From positions 1,100,501 through 1,164,500 of the forward strand of contig NZ_CP049834.1 of NCBI RefSeq assembly GCF_019916085.1: 64,000 nt of DNA. Reading direction: 5' to 3'. Positions 43,723 to 51,440 of the stretch are shown one piece after another; position 1 is the first letter of the stretch; every line of letters begins with the position of its first letter. A program made the translations under genes and the position numbers. The DNA comes from Aquirufa lenticrescens. GTDB lineage: Bacteria; Bacteroidota; Bacteroidia; Cytophagales; Spirosomataceae. The notes below the pieces were generated by a model. That model saw only the letters and a program-made list of their open reading frames with translations, had not been told where the DNA came from and did not search any database.

Positions 43723-44892
43723 TTATTTGATGATTCTAATTTCGATGCGACGGTTAAGCGTCATTCCTGCCTTCGTTTTGTTCGAAGCTACTGGCTTGTC
43801 TTCGCCATAGGCATTTACTTTAAGGCGAGAAGCCGCGATTCCATTTTTCACTAAGAATTTAGCTGCCCCTTGCGCTCTAAAGCGAGATGCCTTTAGGTTA
43901 TTTTTTGATGTACCATACGTATCTGAGTGACCATCAATGCGCACCTTAATTTCTGGACGTGCCGTCAATGCTGAAGCAACTACTTTCAATTTTGCTTCTG
44001 ATTCTGACGTCAACTCCCACTTATTATTCATGTACAAGATGGTCGTTTCCGCCATCGCCTCTTGATCTGCTTTCAACTGAGCCGCCGCCTTCACTTCTGC
44101 CTCCGCTTTCGCGATGGCCTCAGCTTTTGCTTTCGCTTCTGCCTCTGCTTTAGCGATAGCGTCTGCTTTTTCTTTTGCATCAGCTGCTGCCTTTTTAGCT
44201 GCCATCTCGCGTGCAATTCGATCTTGCTCTGCCGCCTCCGCTGCAGCTTTCGCCGCTGCTTCTTCCGCTGCTTTTGCTGCCGCAATGGCTGCCTCCTCAT
44301 CCATTTTCTTCTTCGCTGCTTTGAAACCAAAGTGGTATACTAAACCGAAGGAAGTACTATTATTCGAACCCCTCACAGACGCGATCTTCACTCCTGCTTC
44401 CGTCGATTGAGCCATCGGGATGGCTAAATTCGATTGAACGATAATAGAGAAATTTTTCGCCACTTTTAGGTCAAGTCCTAAACCACCTACAGCGTTTAAT
44501 TCATAGGCATTTCCAGGGTAACCGTAGTCTCGACGCGCGAAGGCGTCTGCTCCTATTTGGAAGAATGGTTTAAAAACCGATGTCTTTTTACGTGGGATGA
44601 AGAAGTAGCGCATGTTAGCGCCCGCAGAGATAAATTTGCCATTCCAGGCACCTGGGCTAAAAAATTCCCCTTGAAAACCGGCTAAGGACGTGTAAACCAC
44701 ATCCATATTCGCGGATTTACGCTTCGAGAATTGTACTCCTAAGTTCGTGAAAGCATTGAATTCATCCTTTCCCGTTAAGCGATTGTTTGTCCATAAGTCG
44801 GTAGGGCCGCCTATAATGACTAACGATTTGTCGTTTTCTTGTGCTGCGACTGTTCCGCTTAGGAATAATAAACCTAGTAGTAATTTTTTCAT
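43723..44892 (-). CDS. OmpA-family protein with N-terminal beta-barrel and Ala/Lys coiled coil
   Basis: A 389-residue protein: signal peptide (MKKLLLGLLFLSGTVAAQ), an outer-membrane beta-barrel to about residue 190, a TolA-like alanine/lysine/glutamate coiled coil from about 192 to 280 (KAAEEAAAKAAAEAAEQDRI), and an OmpA peptidoglycan-binding domain (IDGHSDTYGTSKNNLKASRF, LNRRIEIRII). It ties the outer membrane to the cell wall across a long rod. It is five bases downstream of the O-antigen-ligase gene and in line with the fibre genes, so it may anchor that surface system. Confidence 0.9.
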   Translation of the reverse strand: MKKLLLGLLFLSGTVAAQENDKSLVIIGGPTDLWTNNRLTGKDEFNAFTNLGVQFSKRKSANMDVVYTSLAGFQGEFFSPGAWNGKFISAGANMRYFFIPRKKTSVFKPFFQIGADAFARRDYGYPGNAYELNAVGGLGLDLKVAKNFSIIVQSNLAIPMAQSTEAGVKIASVRGSNNSTSFGLVYHFGFKAAKKKMDEEAAIAAAKAAEEAAAKAAAEAAEQDRIAREMAAKKAAADAKEKADAIAKAEAEAKAKAEAIAKAEAEVKAAAQLKADQEAMAETTILYMNNKWELTSESEAKLKVVASALTARPEIKVRIDGHSDTYGTSKNNLKASRFRAQGAAKFLVKNGIAASRLKVNAYGEDKPVASNKTKAGMTLNRRIEIRIIK

Positions 44893-44897
44893 ATTCG

Positions 44898-47180
44898 TTA
44901 TTTACAATGCTGAGCAATGGCTGCAGCTGCATCTGGGTAGCCTTTTGCTTGTGATCTATTAAAACTAGCACATGCGTCTGCTTTCTTGCCAGTGGACAGC
45001 TGAGACATACCCGCAAAGTACGCCGATTTCCCGGTATTATTCCCGGGGTGTTGTTCGGATTTGGCAAAATAGAACAAACTTTCTGCAAACTTACGGCCCG
45101 CATAATAGCAAATCCCTACGTTTTCTAGGTGGGAGAAATTACCCGGATCTAGTTGTGAAAGTTCCTTGTAGATGGCTGCCGCTTGCACGTATTTTCCTTT
45201 CACGAATAGCGCATTTCCTTTCGCCGTCAGTCCTTGTAAATCGCGGTTGCCTCCGCGCAACATGTTTTTCGTTGGATTCAAAATCGCCGTGTCCGCCGGG
45301 AATTTTTTCAAGGTCTTTTCTAATTGCGCCAGTAAGTTTTTGTCTGCCCCTTGCTTCACTTCGAACATCCCTAGCAAGTACTGATTCCATGTTAAGGCGT
45401 TGTCGTTGTTTACGTCCAAAGATACCTGCAACGCCCGCTTGATCTCGTTCGTATCCTTGAGTTTCGCAGACGTGAAAATCATATTCTTGTAATAACTAGA
45501 CGCGCGAGGCCAGGCATCAAAGGCACGTTTCGCATAGAAGTGAGCCGAGTCCATTTTGTTCAAAGACGCATAAATGGAGGTGCGCAAGAAGTCATTATAG
45601 TGCAAGAAAGGGTTATCCTTTTCGCTCTCTTTCAACACACGCAAGGCGTCGTCAAAACGTTTGTCCCGAATGTAGTAGCGAGATAACATAGCTTTCATCG
45701 GTAAAGTGGACGAAGAAAGATTCGGAATGTCTGGCAATTTCTCCACTTCAATAGTCGCCATTTTCGGATCTGCGTTCACTTCTCCCATCACGAATTTTTG
45801 GATCTTCAAGGACTCAAACGTTTCGTTCGCGATGTAGATCGCTGGGATTAAAAGAGCTGCTCCCGCGATGAGGTAAATGAAGGGTAGTGCGCGTAGGTTC
45901 CGTGATGTATTGTCCAAAGGAATCAACACCAACGCCGCCGCCAACGACAGCATCGTCTGCATCGCTGTCCGCTCTGCCGGGAAGTTTAAAAGCGCATCCA
46001 CGCCGTAGCAAGTAACGGCTAAAAAGGCGATGATGACCATGAGTTCATCGCCACGTTTTTGGTTTAAAAACTGAACCGTATAATAGAGCAAAAGCAGGAA
46101 CAATCCTGCAAAACAAAGTCCGCCTACCAGACCTAAATCCGCAAACATTTCGATGAAATCATTGTGCGCGTGATACGGCACAAATAACTCGTTCGCCAGC
46201 TCCCGCTCGTAAGGAATCGAGGCTAATTTCCAGTTGCCATAACCCGCACCTAAAATGGGATTGTGAAGCGCATAATCTGCAGCAGTTCCCCAAAGGTGAA
46301 TACGAGAATTTTGTTCACTGGCAATGGTGATGTCTCCGATACGCTTCGTTACTGTGCCATAACCAGTCTCGGTATCTTGTCCAGCGACAGCTAATTTCAA
46401 ACGCATATTCGAAGCGAAGATCGCTAGGACCGCAGGCAATAAAACGAAAAGAAGCGCCGGTTTTAGCGCTGATTTTTTCTTCCAAATAAGTCCAGTGAAA
46501 AACAACACTATGATCAACGCAAAACCCACATAGGTGGAACGCGTGTTCAACAAAAACAGGCCAAACGTCCCTAAGAATAGGGCGATGATTCCGGCAATTT
46601 TGCCTAGCCATTTGGCAGACATAATCACATACATTGCAAACGGAATCAATATTAAAAGCGTCGCCGCCGTCACGTTCTTATTCCCGTGGTATTTATTCAA
46701 ACCTAGGATGGCCGCGTCCAAATTCATCGTGCGCAAATTCGCGCTAAAACCCTTGATCACATAGATGGCATCGAAGAACAAAAAGGCCGTAATCGCATAC
46801 GCAATCCCAGTAAAAAGAAACGCGCGATCTTGGTTATAATACAGAATCGAGAGATTCAAAAAGACGAAATAGGTAGTAATCAATCGGGCCAAAGTCACCA
46901 GCGTCTCCGTGGGATTTATCGCATAGAAATAGGACCCAATCGCCCAAAAAACCAACAGCGAAAACACCCACGTAAACTTGAAAGAAAGAACGTGCTTTAT
47001 AGCCTCTTCGTAGACTTTATAGCGTAGACCTATGAAGGCCACAATCCCTAAACTCAAGCTACTCGAATACAACCACTGCGCACCCATCACATCCGACCCG
47101 CCCATGTCTGGGATGAAGTAGACGGCGAGGTAGAAGACGCTGGCTAAAATCGCGATGAAGGAGGAGAGGGTGGGTTTCAT
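44898..47180 (-). CDS. O-antigen ligase (Wzy_C)-family membrane protein with C-terminal TPR
   Basis: A 760-residue protein. Residues 1 to about 450 contain ten or more membrane segments of the Wzy_C/O-antigen ligase family; the signature periplasmic loop is ILGAGYGNWKLASIPYEREL with HAHNDFIEMFADLGLVGGL. Residues 450-760 form TPR-like helices (FDDALRVLKESEKDNPFLHY, YVQAAAIYKELSQLDPGNFS) and end in CASFNRSQAKGYPDAAA. Such fusions in Bacteroidota may ligate glycan to lipid or to proteins. It lies 26 bp after the last fibre gene and five bases before ompA, so glycosylation of fibres is a testable idea. Confidence 0.88.
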   Translation of the reverse strand: MKPTLSSFIAILASVFYLAVYFIPDMGGSDVMGAQWLYSSSLSLGIVAFIGLRYKVYEEAIKHVLSFKFTWVFSLLVFWAIGSYFYAINPTETLVTLARLITTYFVFLNLSILYYNQDRAFLFTGIAYAITAFLFFDAIYVIKGFSANLRTMNLDAAILGLNKYHGNKNVTAATLLILIPFAMYVIMSAKWLGKIAGIIALFLGTFGLFLLNTRSTYVGFALIIVLFFTGLIWKKKSALKPALLFVLLPAVLAIFASNMRLKLAVAGQDTETGYGTVTKRIGDITIASEQNSRIHLWGTAADYALHNPILGAGYGNWKLASIPYERELANELFVPYHAHNDFIEMFADLGLVGGLCFAGLFLLLLYYTVQFLNQKRGDELMVIIAFLAVTCYGVDALLNFPAERTAMQTMLSLAAALVLIPLDNTSRNLRALPFIYLIAGAALLIPAIYIANETFESLKIQKFVMGEVNADPKMATIEVEKLPDIPNLSSSTLPMKAMLSRYYIRDKRFDDALRVLKESEKDNPFLHYNDFLRTSIYASLNKMDSAHFYAKRAFDAWPRASSYYKNMIFTSAKLKDTNEIKRALQVSLDVNNDNALTWNQYLLGMFEVKQGADKNLLAQLEKTLKKFPADTAILNPTKNMLRGGNRDLQGLTAKGNALFVKGKYVQAAAIYKELSQLDPGNFSHLENVGICYYAGRKFAESLFYFAKSEQHPGNNTGKSAYFAGMSQLSTGKKADACASFNRSQAKGYPDAAAAIAQHCK

Positions 47181-47206
47181 GGGGTAAATTTAATAAAATA
47201 TAATAA

Positions 47207-48946
47207 CTACTCACCCAACCAACGTGCCTGAAACCAAGATGTTGCCGCTCCTTGACCTCTAGCATTTGCATTAAAACCAACATTGTAAATATTGATATAA
47301 TCAGTAGAGCCATTTAGATATATGACTCTATTTACGATTAGTGTGACGGCCGATATTGAACCAACGACTCCGACGTTTGCACCATTCTTGTATATTACCA
47401 TTGAAGCCTCTCCATTTCTATAAACATCATAGCTTGCACTAATTTCCCAATAACCCGCCTTTTGGGGTGTAAAAGTATATGTTGAAGTATTGAACCAACT
47501 ACTTGGCACATTGACAGTATTATTAACAACACTATACCTACAAAGATCATAGGTGTAAGCACCAGGCAAAGTATAAGAAACATTTGCGTATGCTTCAAGT
47601 AAGAATAGTTTGGATGACGATGCAGTACCAATAAAATTATTCGCTTTCACATTACCACTCACCTCCAATTTTTCAGAAGGAGCATTCGTTCCTATCCCCA
47701 CATTACCTGTTGTATTATAGGTATTTGTTCCTGAAAGTATCCAGGGATTTATAATGGCGGATGAGCCAATTTGTGTAATGTTAGCAGTTCCAGCTAGTAC
47801 CAGCTGCGTGCCTCTTGTAGCTCCAATTGTCCTCAACTTAACTGTTTGATTGGCTGTTGGAGTATAAATAAAATTTACAACGGGGTTCGATCCAAATCCG
47901 GAAGTAGATGTAGTCGAAGTAGTTATAGTTTGTGTTCCATCTACTAATAAAGAATTTGTCGTAGCATCTACAAAACCATATTCAATATAACTTCCATCTG
48001 CAGAAGGTGTATTTGCTCTTATCTGAGCTTGAAACAAATAGGTTTTATTAGCAGAAAGTGTAAAAATACCTGTGGTTGTATTGTAAGGAATATTACCACC
48101 ATTATTCGTTGTAAAAATTAAATCTCTATTAACACCAACTGTTGTTTGGTAAATAGTACCCACAGACACATAATCCACACTCTGTCCAGTGACTGGCGAG
48201 TTACCCGATATTACTTGTGCCTCAAACCAAGGATAAGAACCTGAAGCAGAGAAATCACCAAGTCCTCCAACTGTAACGGCTCCACTGTTTAACGAACTTA
48301 GCAATCTAAATGATAATACGGTAGAGACATTGGGAGTAATGATTACCTCTGCTATACCACCAAATGCACCAGCACCTGATGCTCCATCAGTTGGTGAATA
48401 AGCATTGGAAGCGCTGCCAATATAAGACGTAGAAGTTTCATTATACCACATGAATGCGGGCCTATTACCTGAAAAATTTGGCACAGCCGCCATAAGTCTA
48501 TAGGTATTTCCGGGAGCTAAGGTGATTTTCCCATTAGTCGTATTTAAGGAGATATCTTGACCTGAAGTATTATCAACCCGAGTAAAAGTAACAGCTCCAT
48601 CTACTGCAACGGATTGATTAGCCGTCCTAGATCCTCTTACAAAAGAGGACGCAAAACTACCGCTACCTCCTGCAGTTGCAATAGTAGCCCAGGCATTTCC
48701 ATTCCAAAAATAATATCCTGCTGGCAATCCAACATTATCTCCTGTATTATACACTAACAAACCAGTTGCCGGGCTTGCAATTGTAGAATTATCAGAAATA
48801 CCAGTTAATGTAACTCTTGGTGGCAAAAAGCCTTTATTGGTAGCACTTACATCCAACTTAGCAGATGCATGTGGAGTATTGGTGCCGATGCCGGTTTGGG
48901 CAAATACACTTACAGAGATTAAGAAGAAAAATACTATCTTTTTCAA
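47207..48946 (-). CDS. Surface protein with N-terminal TGIGT module and C1q/jelly-roll-like domains
   Basis: A 579-residue exported protein (MKKIVFFFLISVSVFAQ). It has the shared module TGIGTNTPHASAKLDVSATN, KGFLPPRVTLTG, PATGLLVYNTG and YYFWNGNAWATI. Three beta-sandwich blocks follow: about 110-250 and 250-390, both with TANQ or TVGVNR starts and long strands, and a C-terminal block (FTPQKAGYWEISASYDVYRN, VNRVIYLNGSTDYINIY, SWFQARWLGE) whose pattern fits the C1q/TNF-like jelly roll. A second fibre motif NVGIGTNAPSEKLEVSGNVK precedes the last block. It is the most downstream of the fibre-like genes; binding target unknown. Confidence 0.8.
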   Translation of the reverse strand: MKKIVFFFLISVSVFAQTGIGTNTPHASAKLDVSATNKGFLPPRVTLTGISDNSTIASPATGLLVYNTGDNVGLPAGYYFWNGNAWATIATAGGSGSFASSFVRGSRTANQSVAVDGAVTFTRVDNTSGQDISLNTTNGKITLAPGNTYRLMAAVPNFSGNRPAFMWYNETSTSYIGSASNAYSPTDGASGAGAFGGIAEVIITPNVSTVLSFRLLSSLNSGAVTVGGLGDFSASGSYPWFEAQVISGNSPVTGQSVDYVSVGTIYQTTVGVNRDLIFTTNNGGNIPYNTTTGIFTLSANKTYLFQAQIRANTPSADGSYIEYGFVDATTNSLLVDGTQTITTSTTSTSGFGSNPVVNFIYTPTANQTVKLRTIGATRGTQLVLAGTANITQIGSSAIINPWILSGTNTYNTTGNVGIGTNAPSEKLEVSGNVKANNFIGTASSSKLFLLEAYANVSYTLPGAYTYDLCRYSVVNNTVNVPSSWFNTSTYTFTPQKAGYWEISASYDVYRNGEASMVIYKNGANVGVVGSISAVTLIVNRVIYLNGSTDYINIYNVGFNANARGQGAATSWFQARWLGE

Positions 48947-48956
48947 TTTGTCTTTT

Positions 48957-50234
48957 TTAGAACCCGAGGTAAATAAACGTGTTTACAACTAATTTTCGTG
49001 GTGTAATATCGATGGTTTGTTGCGTTACCCCTCCATTAATGCTCGTTGATGTGGCGGTATGATTGTGTGGATCTATGACATGAGTATGGTCTCCTGCAGA
49101 ACCAATGATACCCGTGGTTGCATAAAAGGCGTTTATGACACGGTCAGTAATATCTGCGTCTCCTTCATTGGGAGCCATTCCTGTTTTAAAGGCATAGGGG
49201 TATCCATTTGCATATCCTCCCGTAGAATTGGGCACTATCTTCACCGGGTGATCGTGAGCTCCAGCACTTTGCATAGTAGCTGTGGTATTACTAACCGTTA
49301 TTGTAGGTATGATGTTCGGTAATTGATTTTGAGCAAGCGTCCTACTCATACTTCCTGTTACACTCCCCAAACTACCGCTAGATTGCACCAAAACCGCATC
49401 TGTTGCATCTGGAAGATTAGCGCCAATTCCAAGTGCCGTAGCTTTTGATTGTTGTGTAGCAGTTAATGAAGATTTTAACCGTCCATCTAATTTAATCCAT
49501 CCATTGTGATCTGTAGATTGAATCCCCGTTTTTATATCTCCAAAATTGATGACGGTCATAGGGGCATTCCCAGATATTTTTTTCCACGTAACGAAAGACC
49601 GTCCATCTGTATTTGAATAAACATTATAGGCTCCATTGGATGCCCACGCTTTTATTTTATAGGTTGCACTACCCGTTGTTGTTACCTGATACGCTGCTGT
49701 ACCTGTTGTAGAAAGTACACCATAACCTGCTAAAATTTCAGAGTTTGAAATTAATGTCCCCGAAGCGTCATATAAAGCATATTGCCCAACTATCGTAGTT
49801 GATCCTTGAGTTCTAATAACAGGAATAATTTCCCATGTACCGGCTGAAGGCAAGGTAAATGACAATAATTCAACAGGTGTTGAGGAAGTAATTGAAATTG
49901 GATTTGCCCCTAACATTTGTGAACCAAATTCCGCCGCTACACTACCGCTGCCTCCTGCAGTTGCAATGGTTGCCCAGGCACCTCCATTCCAAAAATAGTA
50001 GCCTGCGGCAAGACCTGCATTATTTCCTGTATTATAGATTAATAATCCTGTGGCTGGCGATGGAATGGTGGTATTATCCGTGCCCGATGTTAAGGTCACA
50101 CGTGGAGGCAAAAAGCCTTTGTTCGTTGCATTCACTTCTAGCTTCGCGGATGCGTCAGGCGTAGTCGTCCCTATCCCTGTTTGGGCATAAAGACCACTAC
50201 TAATAAATAAGATTAAAATTATTTTCCGGATCAT
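48957..50234 (-). CDS. Surface protein with TGIGT module and phage tail-collar-like tip (three HxH motifs)
   Basis: A 425-residue exported protein (MIRKIILILFISSGLYAQ). The TGIGT module covers about 19-95. After a beta-sandwich, residues 235-425 look like a phage short-tail-fibre/collar domain: GWIKLDGRLKSSLTATQQSK, LPDATDAVLVQSSG, then three HxH pairs (His327/329, His383/385, His390/392) and a closing VNTFIYLGF. In T4-type fibres such HxH pairs bind metal along the trimer axis. This strongly suggests a trimeric receptor-binding tip made by a bacterium for its own surface, or taken from phage. Confidence 0.82.
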   Translation of the reverse strand: MIRKIILILFISSGLYAQTGIGTTTPDASAKLEVNATNKGFLPPRVTLTSGTDNTTIPSPATGLLIYNTGNNAGLAAGYYFWNGGAWATIATAGGSGSVAAEFGSQMLGANPISITSSTPVELLSFTLPSAGTWEIIPVIRTQGSTTIVGQYALYDASGTLISNSEILAGYGVLSTTGTAAYQVTTTGSATYKIKAWASNGAYNVYSNTDGRSFVTWKKISGNAPMTVINFGDIKTGIQSTDHNGWIKLDGRLKSSLTATQQSKATALGIGANLPDATDAVLVQSSGSLGSVTGSMSRTLAQNQLPNIIPTITVSNTTATMQSAGAHDHPVKIVPNSTGGYANGYPYAFKTGMAPNEGDADITDRVINAFYATTGIIGSAGDHTHVIDPHNHTATSTSINGGVTQQTIDITPRKLVVNTFIYLGF

Positions 50235-50243
50235 AATTAACGA

Positions 50244-51431
50244 TCAATTATTGCCTTCTTTATTTAACAATTTTTCTAATTGCACTATTCGCTCTTCTAA
50301 TTGCTTCATTTTTACATCTTGCTCTTGAAGAGCTTTAACTAAAATGGGAGTCAACTTACTGTAATCAACAGATTGGGGAATTATTTTTCCATCAGCATCC
50401 ATTGCATCCTTTTTTCCAGAAACAGCATAAGGTAGCACTTCTTGAAGTTCATGTGCTATAACACCATACATTCTAGAGCTATCCCTCTTCCAGGAGTAAT
50501 CATATGTTTTTACTTTATTAATTAAATCTAATCCGTTAAAATCTTTAAAATCAGTTTTTAAGCGATAATCAGAGGATGTATTATATGAAACCATGTTGCC
50601 GCCATTTGACCCAACAATGGAACCAATATTAGTCCCCTGATTTTGAAAAAACATAAACTCGTGATAGTTGTTCCCCCAGTTTTGATTGGTATTTGCATTT
50701 AATTGTATGATACCATAATTATCCGAACTTGTGCTCTCAAGATAAAGTGTAGTCATTTCAGAAGATTTGAGATGGAGTCTGGAGAATGGTGAATCTGTAC
50801 CAATTCCCACTTTATTATCGGTAGTAACTGTGTAGGCCGGAGCTACTGAATTGTTTAAATTCCAATTTGTGTAAAATTTAAACTTATCTGAATCTGCATT
50901 ATCTATCCCCATAGAATAGCCTCTTACTCCCAAGATGTCGAATGCAAGATAGGGATTGCCACCGCCAGCGCCAGCGGTCCTTATCAGTGCAGTGGCATGA
51001 GATGCTGTGGAAGTATTATTTGTGTTTAAAATATACAAACTGGGACTTGTTGTATTAGAAGGGTCTGAACCAAAAGTATTAGCGTTATCTATATGTAATG
51101 TAGTTCCTGGTGTAGCCGTTCCAATGCCTAATTTCCCATCCGAATTGAGCCACATCCGGTTTGTATTATTGGTACCAAACGTAAGTGCCCCTGTAGAAAA
51201 TTGATTCATCAGAGTCAACGTGGTAGAATTAGCCCCAAGGTATCCTAAATAGCCATATCGCGTACTTGGTCCCTGAGGATATAATTCCATGTACGCATGG
51301 TCTGAACCCTCCATACGAAAAATACTTCCATTAGATTTCACATGGAGTTTTACTGCGGGAGTAGTCGTCCCAATACCCGTTTGGGCAAAAACACTTACTG
51401 AGATCAAGCAGAGAAATAATATCTTTTTCAT
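50244..51431 (-). CDS. Tail-fibre-like surface protein with S74 endosialidase-type chaperone (1)
   Basis: A 395-residue exported protein (MKKILFLCLISVSVFAQ). It contains fibre motifs (TGIGTTTPAVKLHVKSNGS, LGIGTATPGTTLHIDNANTF, VGIGTDSPFSRLHLKSSEM). The C-terminal domain from about 285 is a peptidase S74 intramolecular chaperone: SSDYRLKTDF with Ser287-Lys292 as the expected autoprocessing dyad, GVIAHELQEVLPYAV, and VDYSKLTPILVKALQEQD. A coiled coil (MKQLEERIVQLEKLLNKEG) ends the chain. S74 domains assist trimer folding and cut themselves off, so the mature fibre may lack its last 109 residues. Confidence 0.88.
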   Translation of the reverse strand: MKKILFLCLISVSVFAQTGIGTTTPAVKLHVKSNGSIFRMEGSDHAYMELYPQGPSTRYGYLGYLGANSTTLTLMNQFSTGALTFGTNNTNRMWLNSDGKLGIGTATPGTTLHIDNANTFGSDPSNTTSPSLYILNTNNTSTASHATALIRTAGAGGGNPYLAFDILGVRGYSMGIDNADSDKFKFYTNWNLNNSVAPAYTVTTDNKVGIGTDSPFSRLHLKSSEMTTLYLESTSSDNYGIIQLNANTNQNWGNNYHEFMFFQNQGTNIGSIVGSNGGNMVSYNTSSDYRLKTDFKDFNGLDLINKVKTYDYSWKRDSSRMYGVIAHELQEVLPYAVSGKKDAMDADGKIIPQSVDYSKLTPILVKALQEQDVKMKQLEERIVQLEKLLNKEGNN

Positions 51432-51440
51432 AGGACAAAT

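Noticed and set aside
44091-44410. Overlapping frames on both strands in the ompA gene
   Set aside because: They are shadows of the alanine/lysine coiled coil (GCx and AAx codons leave few stops).
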